From contig JAVHJL010000012.1 in assembly GCA_036971715.1 (NCBI GenBank), forward strand, positions 1,550,001-1,614,000: a DNA stretch of 64,000 nt, given 5' to 3'. Positions within the stretch are counted from its first letter, which is position 1, and every line of letters starts with the position of its first letter. Source of the DNA: Arthrobotrys musiformis. Lineage: Eukaryota > Ascomycota > Orbiliomycetes > Orbiliales > Orbiliaceae. The notes under the pieces were generated by a model. That model saw only the letters and a list, made by a program, of their open reading frames with translations. It did not search any database and had not been told where the DNA came from. Position numbers and translations under genes: made by a program. This document shows positions 1 through 10,385 of this stretch, piece after piece.

Positions 1-2235
1 TGCTACAAGTGCGGCAAGGAGGGTCATATTAGTTGGGATTGCCGTGAGAAGGTTAGGCGCGGCGAAGTTACTTCGCAAAGAACCGACGACAGAAGAATGG
101 AGTCGCTGGAGCAAGCATACCTCGCGATGACAAAAGAAATGTTCGACAACGCTGGCGCGAACGCCAAACCCAACGATGGTCCCTCGGGGACGAAGAGGTC
201 TTTCGGCGGTTTCGGTTTTTACGGCCCCGGAAGAGTAGTCACCGACGATGAAGGTATCGCGGATACCACCCTCGATCGTTTGCGCGCAATGGACGAAGTT
301 CGACGGAATCTCGAGAGCGAAGTGGATAGGAGGCAGACGCAGCGGCAGCAACCGGACCTAAACGAAATAATGCGCCAAATGCGACAATTGACATTAGAGG
401 TGGAGAATCGTGCTCAAGAGGGGAGTAACCAAATTACCAGAAAACTTACCAATAGCTTTAGTAGTCACAGTGAACAAGAAATTGGTGCAACCACAAAACT
501 TTTCCGTGATGCCGTTGCAGGTCTAGTGAGTAAAGCGAAGACGTTCCTGAGTCCATCATCGTCAAATCCAGATTCCCCAAGTAGGCCATCCCCATTGTCC
601 CCATCGTCTCCGATGTCTCCAGATACCCAATCTATGCCCAATATCTTGCCAAGTCCAACGGAATACGTTACCGCAGCGGAGGACTTCAACGATATGTTAG
701 TATATAACGACATGACGGTGGAAGTGGTGAGAACGATGACCGACGAGGACTTCGACAATTTATTGGACACCCACGGTCCGGCGATGGATGAAGGTACTCT
801 GGACAGAGTTTTCGACGCTCGTCACGGAAAATGGCCTAAAGAAAAGAAAGAGTCAGCGAATAGGTCAAAATCAGCGTCGCCACAATCGGAGTACGTCTAC
901 GAACCGAAGACGTCGTTTAAGAAAGCAAACCTTTCAAAAATCTCCATGCGATATGGGAAAGAGAAGCGCGAGTTTAAATATTTTTCGTGCGGAGAGGCCT
1001 TCGAATCGGGCAACCAGCTTCATGACCATTTGGTCAAGAAGAACCACTTCTCAAAAGGAAAAGGAAAACAAGGCGGCAAACTGACGGGCCCCAAGCTCAT
1101 AGAGTCGACGACAACTGCCCCCTCAGCAGAAATCCCTGGCGCTGTGCCGGAACTCACTTCGAACTATAACTATATGCACGTTCCGATTAGTTATACGCCA
1201 GACGGGGAGAGGACTCACAGTGCGGTATTCGATACCGGATTTGGATACAGTGCGGTCGACAGAACATTCCTCGAAAAGGTTATCCAGCCTACCGCGAATG
1301 CGATCAAAATCGAAAATTTACCGTGGAAGTATGTTATGAATGGATTCGGCGGCGACGTGGGTAGGTTTACGAAGTCGGCCTTCTTAACGTTGTTTATACC
1401 AGATTGTTCTGGGAAGAAGCTCGCTGTGATAAGGAGGAGGTTTATGGTTAATGGAGATCTCAAGTGCAATATCTTGATCGGAACGAACATAATGGAATTG
1501 GAAGAAATAGACATCTCACCTGCGGACTCCTGCCTTTATTTGAAACGACACGGAAATATGAAGGCGCCCGCCTTTTGTCACAAAAGGCCGTTGCAGACGG
1601 ATATTCCTGTGAGGACCCAGAAGATTATCAGCTTGAAAAAGAAAGAGATGATGAAGTTATCTCTTCGACTAATCGGCCTGGTAGATATAAAAACCGACTA
1701 TATATTCACCCCAAATCGTGTTTTGTCGAACGTCGGAATTTTGGTCCCGGAATCCCTGGTCACGGGCGTGGAACCGGCGGTGTGGATACATAATCCGGAA
1801 GGCGGAGACGTTCATCTTTCGAAAGGAACGGTAATTGGTACGATATCGCTGGTGTCGGACCCGAGAATGAATCTATGGGCGGAAGCATCAATCGATATGC
1901 AAGGATATTTCGGCGGCATTGGAGCACTGGCGGCAAAGGAAGCGGCGACGATGGCTGCGGTAACTGCCGCAGGTCATACTGCAAGGGCTACGAAAAGATG
2001 GACAAGCCATTGCCACCATTGCCCCTCGCAGGGAACGTTCAATTCCCACAATAGTCTCCGCCTGACCCAAATAGATATACCGACGAGAACGGAGACGTTA
2101 GCTTCAATTACTATGGCACACAATGGTCCCCGGATAACTTGGCGCAAAGCCAGCCTTTGGCTACCTCAACCACACCAGACGACACTGCTGGCAAGGCTAC
2201 ATACGACGTCTCAGCGGATTTGGCCGAGGCAATGA
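1..2235 (+). CDS. Gag C-terminus and aspartic protease, open at left edge
   Basis: The frame is open from base 1, 32 codons before the first ATG at 97. It starts with a CCHC knuckle (CYKCGKEGHISWDC, codons 1-14). A Ser/Pro-rich stretch follows (about 540-640), then a zinc-finger-like segment (973-1045) with the order of a C2H2 finger, in which the first cysteine position is Tyr (TAT, 979-981). The retropepsin core is at 1201-1500, with active-site Asp-Thr-Gly at 1231-1239. The last part is basic and carries no clear domain. Gag binds element RNA and the protease would cut the polyprotein. The Tyr is one G-to-A change from Cys. The next ORF overlaps in another frame. Confidence 0.85.
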   Translation, partial: CYKCGKEGHISWDCREKVRRGEVTSQRTDDRRMESLEQAYLAMTKEMFDNAGANAKPNDGPSGTKRSFGGFGFYGPGRVVTDDEGIADTTLDRLRAMDEVRRNLESEVDRRQTQRQQPDLNEIMRQMRQLTLEVENRAQEGSNQITRKLTNSFSSHSEQEIGATTKLFRDAVAGLVSKAKTFLSPSSSNPDSPSRPSPLSPSSPMSPDTQSMPNILPSPTEYVTAAEDFNDMLVYNDMTVEVVRTMTDEDFDNLLDTHGPAMDEGTLDRVFDARHGKWPKEKKESANRSKSASPQSEYVYEPKTSFKKANLSKISMRYGKEKREFKYFSCGEAFESGNQLHDHLVKKNHFSKGKGKQGGKLTGPKLIESTTTAPSAEIPGAVPELTSNYNYMHVPISYTPDGERTHSAVFDTGFGYSAVDRTFLEKVIQPTANAIKIENLPWKYVMNGFGGDVGRFTKSAFLTLFIPDCSGKKLAVIRRRFMVNGDLKCNILIGTNIMELEEIDISPADSCLYLKRHGNMKAPAFCHKRPLQTDIPVRTQKIISLKKKEMMKLSLRLIGLVDIKTDYIFTPNRVLSNVGILVPESLVTGVEPAVWIHNPEGGDVHLSKGTVIGTISLVSDPRMNLWAEASIDMQGYFGGIGALAAKEAATMAAVTAAGHTARATKRWTSHCHHCPSQGTFNSHNSLRLTQIDIPTRTETLASITMAHNGPRITWRKASLWLPQPHQTTLLARLHTTSQRIWPRQ

Positions 2236-2930
2236 AGACCACGAGCGCAAGTGACGAGTTGAGAGTTCAATTGGGAAGGATGGAGTTGGAGGATCGATAT
2301 CACAAAATTATGGAGGAAAAACGCGCGGAGCGCAATCGGTCCCCAAGGCTGAAAGTGGTGCAAAGATGGTGGAAGTCGATAATGACATCCGGAGGTGCGG
2401 ATACGGAGTCCCCAGCTAAGAAAAAAGTTAGTTTTCAGCCAAGGAAGAAGGTGTCAATGATAGAAAGGTACGACGAGGAGGACAGGAATTACCCAACCAT
2501 GCCCCCGGAAAATAGCTATGTCGTCGGCAAGGCGTTTGCGGCGCAGCAGGAGACAATGGCGGCGGAAGTCCCTACCGCTAAAACGGTGACCAAACCACCC
2601 GCGGCACCGGACGAAAGACCGGAGATGTCGAGGATGAAGCCTGAGAGCGCCCCAACACCGAACGAGCCAGATCCAGTGATGAACGATAAGAAGTGGAGAT
2701 GGTTGGACGAGGAGTACGTACCGACTTATAAATACCCGGCGCCCCCCGGAATCAAGTTGCCGTCTACGCCTTCAACCTATGAAAAGGTGGATATTAATAA
2801 AGATGTCTCTCTGACCAAGTGGATGATGTTGAAAAAATCAATGAAACGCCACAAAGTGTTATTCAACGACGAGAAGAGATCACCTCGCAATTCCAGTTCG
2901 AAGCGACGACGTGGCGGCCAAGCCCCCTAA
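2139..2930 (+). CDS. Linker between protease and RT (gypsy)
   Basis: This ORF lies in a different frame from gag-protease and overlaps it by about 100 bp. It is rich in Lys, Arg, Glu and Pro and shows no catalytic motif. By position it joins the protease to the RT. The shift may be a programmed frameshift or a mutation; other parts of this copy are broken, so mutation is as likely. The predicted protein is 263 residues and the first ATG (2139) is probably not a true start. Confidence 0.55.
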   Translation: MAQSQPLATSTTPDDTAGKATYDVSADLAEAMKTTSASDELRVQLGRMELEDRYHKIMEEKRAERNRSPRLKVVQRWWKSIMTSGGADTESPAKKKVSFQPRKKVSMIERYDEEDRNYPTMPPENSYVVGKAFAAQQETMAAEVPTAKTVTKPPAAPDERPEMSRMKPESAPTPNEPDPVMNDKKWRWLDEEYVPTYKYPAPPGIKLPSTPSTYEKVDINKDVSLTKWMMLKKSMKRHKVLFNDEKRSPRNSSSKRRRGGQAP

Positions 2931-4072
2931 AGCTTAGTGCCGAAGGAAGGGCCGAGGTCGATAAGGTTTTCGATACCAATGTCGGTCAGGGGAGAATGGG
3001 GAACGTCGGGCCAGGTGGATCGCCTTGGGCGCACCAAGTATTCGTGGTGACCCACCCGCAATCGGGCAAGAAAAGGCCCGTGGTCGATATGCGCCCATTG
3101 AATCGGCTTGTACTAGATGACGCCTATCCACTGCCTAACCAGGAGGACATAATAAACCAGATTAGCGACAAAAAATGGTTATCCGTTCTGGACATAGTAT
3201 CGGCGTACTACCAGCGTTTGGTTCGAAAAGACCACTGGTTCAGAACTGCGGTAACTAGCCATCGAGGTCACGAATAGTTCAACATCGCACCCATGGGGTT
3301 TAAAAGGTCGGTGGCGCACTAGCAAAAACTCATGAATAAAATATCCAAAGGCCGAATGTGGAGGATTTTGAGCTGCTATATAGACAACGTCGTTATCTAC
3401 TCTGAAACGTTTGAGAAACACATAACTTACCTGGACGAGGTATTTTCAATACTCAGCGACACGGGAATCACTTTGGCTGCCCCAAAATGCTACATCACAT
3501 ACAACAACGTGAAGTTGCTGGGAAGAAAAATGAATAGTTTCGGTTTGGCAACTACGGACCAACGAGCGGCGGCAATAAATACGCTCGCAAAGCCTAGGAA
3601 CATAGCGGAGTTAGAACACTTCCTTGGGGCAATAAGATGGCACAGATCATTAATACCTTTTTATACCCAACGTACCAACTCCCTCCAGCGTCTCAAAACC
3701 AACCTGCTCAAAATCACTCCGTCAAAAGGGAGAGCCAGGAAGTTATACTGCAATCGAACCAAAATCAGTTTTAGTCCCGAAGAACGAGTGGCATGGAAGG
3801 ACCTTAAATACGCACTGCCGGCGGCACTAGCCCATTATAAGGGGGGAGAGAGGTTGTACGTGTACGTGGATTCGTCGAAGGCGTGGGGGACTGGAGTGGC
3901 GGTGTATCAGCGGAGGAAGCGTGAGAAAAATGAGGAAGGAGAGCCCGCTGGAGACAGCTGTGGCGAGGAGTTACCTAACGTGCAGGAGGACGACCCCAAG
4001 GCGGCGGATTTGGTACCTGCCTCGAGCTCGCGGGACTCGTCCGGGCGGCAAAAAAGATTTCGCATTGGATAG
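2819..4072 (+). pseudogene. Reverse transcriptase and first part of RNase H, broken
   Basis: Typical RT fingers and palm are visible: VFVVTHP.SGKKRPVVDMR near 3025-3090, LPNQEDIINQI, and SVLDIVSAYYQ at 3184-3216. TAG stops lie at 3275-3277 and 3320-3322; in the related copy at 45.8 kb both are CAG. The palm box reads Tyr-Ile-Asp-Asn at 3377-3388 instead of Tyr-Ile-Asp-Asp, so a catalytic aspartate is lost. The RNase H start (YVDSSKAWGTG) is at 3863-3895. After 'DLVP' about 21 codons are missing relative to the other copy and the frame changes near 4015. All point lesions are C-to-T or G-to-A. Confidence 0.85.
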
Positions 4073-4842
4073 AGCAGTCGGAAACGATTGTTTTTACCGA
4101 TCATAAGGCTTTGGAAGATATCACCAGAATGACGTCCATAACCACGACTTCGCCCTCGAGGGCAAATATACGTCAACAAGTCAGCGCGATTTACCTATCT
4201 CAATTCGGCAAGTTAACGGTGAAATGGAAGAAGGGGGAGAAGATGACCGTGCCAGATGCTATCAGCAGGTTGCGCGCAGAATTGGACAAGAAATATCCTA
4301 TAGACCCGGCGGAGAAGGAAATGTTGGAGGATATAGGCTACCCCGGCGACATTGGAGACAATGAAGTCGGCCCCGGCGGCGACAACGGCGACAACCCAGC
4401 GTTTGGCGCAGTCCTGGCGGAGATGGACGAGGACTTCAAACGGGAACTTAAACTGGCGTACGGGGACCGACTCCTGGACTTACTGCTGGGCGAAGAAAGC
4501 TAAGAAGTCAGCTTCGGGGAAAACGACAACTGGCGTGTGCATCGGAATTCGGCGTTTGCGCTAAACATGAAGAATAGATTGGTATACTTCAACGACAAAC
4601 ACCGCAATACCAGGCGACTGTATGTGCCCACTAGGCGTCTTCAGGATGTGCTCCTGGAGCAGGCCCACGATTGTACAGGTCACCCCGGCATGCAGCGCAC
4701 CCACGAACGGCACTTGCAATTTTACTGGCCGAAAATGGGGGATCCGTGCAGACCTACGCCGAATTCTGCCCCGAGTGTGGGAGAAATAGAACGTTGCGGC
4801 ACAAACAGTACGGCCTACCCCAACCGATTAAAGCCCCAGACC
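4024..4842 (+). pseudogene. RNase H C-terminus and integrase zinc-binding region, broken
   Basis: After the deletion the frame resumes with a segment matching the paralog (LELAGLVRAAKKISHW, then SETIVFTDHKALED). The connection domain runs to a stop at 4501. Another frame then carries the integrase HHCC region (HDCTGHPGMQRTH at about 4669-4710), and its two cysteines (FCPECG, 4763-4780) are in yet another frame. The similarity ends at the microsatellite, before the integrase catalytic core. At least three frame disruptions are needed to explain this part. Confidence 0.8.
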
Positions 4843-4996
4843 AATTTTATTTTATTTTATTTTATTTTATTTTATTTTATTTTATTTTATTTTATTTTAT
4901 TTTATTTTATTTTATTTTATTTTATTTTATTTTATTTTATTTTATTTTATTTTATTTTATTTTATTTTATTTTATTTTATTTTATTTTATTTTATT
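4843..4996 (+). repeat. (TTTTA)n microsatellite, about 30 copies
   Basis: A near-perfect 5-bp unit repeated about 30 times, directly at the truncated 3' end of the gypsy element. The long Phe-Ile-Leu-Phe-Tyr reading frames across it are artefacts of the repeat. Confidence 0.97.
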
Positions 4997-5951
4997 CTAT
5001 TCATTTTGTGTGTTTCGCATTTTTGTGTTGAGGCTGTTGCATCATAAAAACGAGTTACGAGGCGTGATACTAAGGGGGGGTACGTATAACCCCCCGTACC
5101 GTACACTTCTGCCTTCTTTTCGACACAAAAACGGCCAGATTCCAAATTCGAACCCCCAGCAACGGCAAATGTTTACGAGTTGCCTCGATACTTTCCGAAG
5201 ACCGCCAGGGAATTTCTCACTATGGATGGTACGCCTAAGTTTAGCTGTTTACTTCATACAAATCCGTTCGAACTACTAACTTGGAATATTGATTGATAAC
5301 TACTAGCCCAGAACATCGCATATTTGCTTGATTTTATTCAATTCGAGTTATGAAACCACTACAACAACTACCCGGGCTTTCCGATACAACACAACTGACA
5401 GAGGTGGACATAAATCTCAGACTAGACAAAACTTGAGGCTTCCTTCGGTCGCACTTAACCCTGACTGAGTTCAATTGGGCTACTTTGTAGTCAATAGGTG
5501 TCTTGGCCCAAGACACAGCAGTTGTAGTCTGCAGTCTCGTAAATACATGCCAAGAACACGCCAAGAACAATTTTGCAGAGGGAATTCTTACGAAATACCT
5601 CTCGTCTAGATAAGCCCAAAAATCAGAATCGTTTGCATATCAAGGAGACAATCGCCTTCGCCGCAAAATAATCAACTTGAAACCGCAAATGCGGGAAACT
5701 CATATGGGAACTTCTCTGAAACTCTTGCATATATTCCCCAAAAAATAAAGCTGTACTAATAATAAAAGAATATATATATAAAGGTTTGCTATCAATATTA
5801 TGTATTTAATACGCAACCCAGCTAGGGGTGGCGAAGATAACCGAAACCACTTTAGATAGATTAAAGTTGAGAATTGGACAACATATATATACTACAAAAG
5901 AAAGAACAAGACTTCCGAAATTAATCGTTATTATAGACAAATACTAAGTAC
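4997..5951. other. Non-coding stretch
   Basis: No convincing coding region, RNA gene or repeat family seen. The sequence is AT-rich towards 5740-5950. Confidence 0.4.
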
Positions 5952-6300
5952 CTAGATAAGTATTACTTTAATCTCTAAAAGCTCCGAGTCGCATTTCAAA
6001 TTAAAACTAATCCTCCAATCAATAAATGTTCCTTCGCTATCCAACATATTGTCAGACTCATCTTCATAACCAGATTTCCAATCCTGCTTTATATCGTCTA
6101 AATCCCTTGTGGATATTGCGGACGTTTGATTACCCTCAAGGTTTCCTTCCGGGGGAAGGACTGCGTACTGTCCCACCAAGATATCGATAACAAGAATATC
6201 AAGTCGACGTTTCCATTCCATAATCTTTTTACACAATGCAGTTTTATTGATCTGAACTGGTTGATATAGAGGGTGGGCGTTCTTTGTAGGTTGGCGTAGG
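5952..6300 (-). CDS. Unknown coding fragment
   Basis: The minus frame is open from about 6300 to 5952 (about 116 codons). The first ATG is at 6221, but coding-like residues precede it (Pro-Leu-Tyr-Gln-Pro-Val upstream), which suggests an internal or 3'-terminal exon. The protein is acidic in its second half (DLDDIKQDWKSGYEDESDN). No family recognised. It could be a relic of a host gene or of a transposable element. Confidence 0.3.
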
Positions 6301-6522
6301 TAGGCTCAACGGACCTAAGCTCCAAGACTTTCAGATCCGAAATCGCCTCAAAATTGTTACGGTTCTCTGTGTTGTGTTGCCCATGTACTATAGAACAGGT
6401 TCTCTGTAGGGAACATAACTTAGACCATTACAATTCACTCTATCATCATCGTTACCTCATTTACTAACAATTGGTAGCATCGACGTCCGATCGTGGCCGT
6501 GCCAATATAGGCACACTACCGA

Positions 6523-7212
6523 ATGAGGGAGCCGCATGCCGTTGTGCCTGGCTCTGCGTTGAATTGGTATAACACCGAACTCCGAGCCGAAATTCGCGAA
6601 GCGATGAGGACGGATCCGGGGTTAGACCGGTGGATCACTGAGATAGCAACACGCTTCCGTCCTGATCATATGTCGTCCTTGAATAAATTTAGATCTGCTA
6701 AGTTTACCCTGAGAGATCTCAAGAGTGGTAAAAGTCCAATAGAATATATACACAGGACGATGATCAATGGTAGAGCCTGTGGATATAATGATGATTACTC
6801 ACTGCTCGAGACTGTGTATCGCGGAATGGATCCTGAATTAAAACGTGACATACCAATGATCCATGCTGGGATTAAGATTGCGGACTTTATAGATATGGTG
6901 CAAAGAAAGACGGAGCTTTGGGAAGCTTTATATCATGTCAAGAAAGCGCCCAAGATCGCCAATAAGCAAGGACGGGTTGGTTATGGTACCGATGGTACCG
7001 ACGATGACGATGTTCGTGATCGCGATCGTGGTGGAAAGAAATTTCGTAAAAACCAGAATCGTAAAGGGAATAAGGGTAAAAAGCATTACAAAGGTAAAGC
7101 TTACTACCAGGATCTGGAGACTGCTTCCGGATTTGGCCAATCCGACGACAATAATGGTTCTGACAATGGTTCTGCACACTCTTCCTACGATTTAGATCAA
7201 TATGGGATTTGA
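6523..7212 (+). CDS. Gag protein, N-terminally truncated
   Basis: 229 residues. The first two thirds match the retrotransposon Gag helical core (SALNWYNTELR near the start, then a MSSLNKFRSAKFT region and YIHRTMINGRACGYNDD). The last third is Lys/Arg-rich followed by Asp/Ser/Asn-rich, with no CCHC knuckle. An in-frame stop lies just upstream at 6508 and typical Gag proteins have more N-terminal sequence, so the true start is lost or in another frame. The protease remnant overlaps the end by about 10 bp in the next frame. Confidence 0.75.
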   Translation: MREPHAVVPGSALNWYNTELRAEIREAMRTDPGLDRWITEIATRFRPDHMSSLNKFRSAKFTLRDLKSGKSPIEYIHRTMINGRACGYNDDYSLLETVYRGMDPELKRDIPMIHAGIKIADFIDMVQRKTELWEALYHVKKAPKIANKQGRVGYGTDGTDDDDVRDRDRGGKKFRKNQNRKGNKGKKHYKGKAYYQDLETASGFGQSDDNNGSDNGSAHSSYDLDQYGI

Positions 7213-8960
7213 CGAAACCGATGCCAATACCAGGAGGGTTCCTGTGACAGTAGCTGATAAAAATTGGGTCAGGAAAGCCTTGGGTTCCAACTACGAATCC
7301 AGTATCAGACGCCTCAAACAGCCTATCGCTGTCGGAGGAATAGGTACAGCTAAATATGACTCTAATGAATATTTAGTGGCTACTCTAAAGTTCGTAGATG
7401 TAGAGATATGTTGGGGAACGATTTCCTCCGAATTAGGGTAGTACACCGCGGGTACGGGAATGTAGCTGTTGCCCAATATGAGGTGGTGATCCCACCTGGC
7501 CAGACAGGCAAGGTCGCCTTGCGCCCTATGGGTACAGGGGACAAGATATTTGTTCCCCACGATCCCACCGACCCGCCAGCCCCAATGGCCACCGGTCACC
7601 TGTTTAGCCAGGTAATGACAGAGGACTCCCCGGTCCTGTGTTACAACCCTACGACAACGCCGATTAGGGTCCCCAAGGGACAGCCAGTCGGATTGCTACA
7701 CGACGTACCAGGGACGCATTATTTAGAACCCACCGAAGTGTACGTGCAAATCTCCACAGAGCCTTTTCTTCCTTCCATAAACCCTACTTCTTTCAATACC
7801 GAAGATTCTACTTTCAACACCACTTGTAAGTTAGAAAATAAAGACACTTCCATTTACTTCACATTCCAAGTAGGCGTGAATGCAGAAACCGTAGAACCCG
7901 TAGAACCAACGACGGATACACCCAGCGCATCTGAGGCATACGAAGACTACAGCGTCTATGGCTACCCCAAACCTACCCCCAGCCAGGAGGAAGGGATGAG
8001 GTTGGTCAACGTATGCTCCGATACACCCTTTGAAAAAGAAGTGTACTCGGGCCTTATAAGGGAATATCCTGCTCTACGGGCTAAACGTGAAGGCCTTATC
8101 AAGACTCGCAATCTGATGAAGATACCACTTGTAGATAATTACCGTGATAAACTGAAAACTCAACGAGTATATCAATTATCGGAACGCGACAAACAAGAAG
8201 TAGATAAGCTCTTCGATGGTATATGGACCCAGGATCAAATGGGCCCTACTGATAGGGCAGAGCTCGGTTTACCCGTCTTTGTGGTCAAGAAACGAACGTT
8301 GAAAGCCCAAACCGACCAGGACCCAGCACCGCAAGCTGCACTCGACGCAGCCCGCAAGATCTGGTCCTTCGACCATCCGCTAATGCACTCCCGCCAAAAC
8401 GATGGTTTTGTACGGGCCGACGAGCTTATAACTGGCGGCGCCACTTCGGACGAATGGGTCGTAAAAGCTAGGGTAGTAATAGATCTGAGAATCTTAAATT
8501 CCATCACTAAACCTGACCAACCGACTTTGACGCCGACAAATGAGATAATTAGCTGGCTAAAGGGCTGCTTTACAATGACCTCTCTAGACCAATGAATCTC
8601 CCCCGAGGACTGGTGGAAACTCACCATTATAAGTCACAGGGGGGCTGACCAAATGAGAGTGGCACCTATGGGCGCCACCGGATCAGTTCAGCACCTTGAG
8701 CGAGAAGTCAAAATTATCCCACATAAGTTAAAGCAGGCAAAGGTCTATGTAGATGATGTCACGGATAAATCAGAGTCTGTACCGATTAGAACCAAACTCA
8801 AACTTACCCTTCGTACTGTAATCCGTCGTGATAACAGAGCAAACTCCACAAAAGAGTCCAATTCATGCATGACATGCTCAACCACGCGTAGTCTGACCGC
8901 GAGGTATTGGCCCACAACGTAGCGCTGGGTGCCAAGAAATGCTATAAGAACCACGATTGG
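7202..8960 (+). pseudogene. Protease remnant and reverse transcriptase, broken
   Basis: 7202-7441 holds the retropepsin flap region (PIAVGGIGTAKYDSNEY) but no clear active-site triplet. The frame at 7408 starts with the protease end motif LGNDFLRI and continues to the RT fingers (GLPVFVVKK, VVKARVVIDLRILN, FTMTSLDQ). TGA at 8593-8595 follows the TSLDQ box where Trp is expected, so this is probably a TGG-to-TGA change. RT continues in frame (SPEDWWKL, RVAPMGATGSVQ) to a normal Tyr-Val-Asp-Asp at 8746-8757. The frame changes near 8880, where DREVLAHNVALGAKKCY is recognisable, and the element then fades out. Confidence 0.75.
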
Positions 8961-9057
8961 TGAAGATGATCCTATATCTGCCTGACAAGACTTTCCAGAG
9001 CCAGCCTTTAATTTTTAGGTCACTAGACCTAGCGCGCGAGAAGGTTGGGTTTTCGTG

Positions 9058-9435
9058 GGATACGAGAATAAGGAAAGTGATAGGCATCACTTTGATGTGT
9101 CCCTTGGTGACCTCAAGCTCTTTGATGCAGAGTATGGGACTGAAGTTCAAGAAATCAGATCGGGCTCAACGAGGTAGTTCGATATCAACCTAAACGAAAG
9201 TGGTACTTTTCTTATTACTGATGCGATTGTTGATGCAGCTAGAGGCACAACTTTGGATACATATTCTTTCATTTGAGTTTGTATATAGGTATGACGTAAT
9301 GAATATCGAGATGATGATATATTGTAGGTTTATCTTTCTAGTATTATTCGAAAAGAGGTTTGTTCTGCATATTTTGCGAGAGATGTGATGGGACGGAAAG
9401 AAGGTAGTGAAGTTCAAAGGAGAACATATACACGC
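9058..9435 (+). repeat. Dispersed repeat, copy 1 (pair with 17515-17930)
   Basis: About 380 bp aligning along its length with 17515-17930. It contains a short coding-like stretch (GDLKLFDAEYGTE, then DAARGTTLDTYSFI) interrupted by TAG at about 9174, where copy 2 has CAG. Differences between the copies are mostly C/T and G/A, and this copy is the more AT-rich. Family not recognised; it could be part of a retroelement Gag or Pol. Confidence 0.8.
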
Positions 9436-9678
9436 CGACCCGCGTCAAGTGCACCCAATTGTCAAAGGTTCTACAAATCCAAAACCCGCCGAGAACAATT
9501 CTTCCTTCTATTCACTATCACTCTCAAAAACCTTCTCTCCATAACTTAGCTCCCCCTGGGTGAGGCTGGGAACGAGACCAGCTCCCCCTCGGAAAGCGTT
9601 TTATATTCGGTTTGAGAATTTAGATCCGCAGTCCAGTCCACTCTTTCTCGTTCTTGCTGGCCTTACTGTTGGTTCAGG
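9436..9678. other. Non-coding, no feature seen
   Basis: A short duplicated phrase (agctccccct, at 9550 and 9581) is the only structure noted. Confidence 0.3.
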
Positions 9679-10368
9679 TTAACCCTTGAACAATGTCGCC
9701 GACCACTGAATCTTCAGCAGGTTCAACTCCAATCTGGAATTTGCGTCAACGGCCGGGAGTATAGCCAACCGATTTCCCTTATCGATTACTTCGTCATCCG
9801 AGTCACTAGTACCGGTGCCGTCGGAGGATTCTGAAGTCTCTTCCGACGAGGAGTCGTCCTCGGAACTGCTAGAACTTTCCTCGGAGTCTTTCGAAGAAGA
9901 ATTGTCGGAACTAGAGCCGGATTCATCGCTCGAACTAGATTTATCACCGGACGAGCTCTCTTCACCAGAGCTGGTTTCGTCGTCGTCGCCCTCTAATTCT
10001 TCTTTAGCAGACTTGGGGAGGGCGGCGGTTTTGACTGCTAATTGAGAGGCCTTTGACCGAGGATAGACAACCGCTCGCATACGAGTACGGTTACAAATTC
10101 GTTTCTCAGCGGTGCAATTGCCACACGCAGCTTCCGATTCCTCGTACAAACTCTTGCACAAATGCAATGCGATGACCTCATACACCAACGCGCCACCACC
10201 TATCCCCCTCCGCGAGCAGATGCCGGCATACAGCAGGAGGAAGAGGACAATGAGAACGGCAACGACAACGCGTTCGCAGCCACCGCCTTCGAAGGTGTCG
10301 CCTACCTCGCCAACCCCATCCAACCCAACCCAAACCGCGCGTCGGCCTACAGAGGTCCTTAGGACCAT
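9679..10368 (-). CDS. Acidic Ser/Asp-rich ORF with CX2CX6C motif
   Basis: 229 codons, no stop. Residues 62-95 contain Cys82-X2-Cys85-X6-Cys92, half of a zinc-cluster pattern; no second half follows. Residues about 125-200 are almost only Ser, Asp, Glu and Gly. Residues 1-60 look like a chance extension (a hydrophobic run followed by Gly), so the real start may be internal. The plus strand of the acidic part also reads as a Ser/Glu-rich ORF because of the base composition. The Cys spacing resembles the antisense ORF in the copia element at 29 kb, but no overall similarity was seen. Function unknown. Confidence 0.35.
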   Translation of the reverse strand: MVLRTSVGRRAVWVGLDGVGEVGDTFEGGGCERVVVAVLIVLFLLLYAGICSRRGIGGGALVYEVIALHLCKSLYEESEAACGNCTAEKRICNRTRMRAVVYPRSKASQLAVKTAALPKSAKEELEGDDDETSSGEESSSGDKSSSSDESGSSSDNSSSKDSEESSSSSEDDSSSEETSESSDGTGTSDSDDEVIDKGNRLAILPAVDANSRLELNLLKIQWSATLFKG

Positions 10369-10385
10369 GCTATGAAAGACGCCGG

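Larger units (their letters stand above)
1..4842 (+). mobile_element. Ty3/gypsy LTR retrotransposon, decayed, no LTRs seen
   Basis: Domain order is gag zinc knuckle, aspartic protease, reverse transcriptase, RNase H and integrase zinc-binding region, the Ty3/gypsy order. The window cuts the 5' end. The 3' end stops inside integrase at a TTTTA microsatellite, so no 3' LTR is present. The RT to integrase part is closely related to the minus-strand copy at 44075-45851, and that comparison places the lesions: two CAG-to-TAG stops, loss of the second catalytic aspartate, an out-of-frame deletion in RNase H and a frameshift in integrase. The copy is certainly inactive. Confidence 0.9.
6523..8960 (+). 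mobile_element. Second Ty3/gypsy-type element, truncated and broken
   Basis: Gag, protease remnant and RT follow in gypsy order, and the sequence differs from the element at 1-4842. The 5' part of gag and everything after the RT palm are missing, and no LTR was found. Lesions are an in-frame TGA at 8593, a protease without a visible Asp-Thr/Ser-Gly, and a frameshift near 8900. Confidence 0.8.

Noticed and set aside
4843..4996. Long Phe/Tyr/Leu/Ile repeat ORFs (164 and 202 residues)
   Set aside because: Artefact of the TTTTA microsatellite, which has no stop in these frames.
9815..10045. Plus-strand Ser/Glu-rich ORF
   Set aside because: Mirror of the Ser/Asp-rich minus ORF; the minus strand has the longer frame and a Cys motif, so it was preferred.
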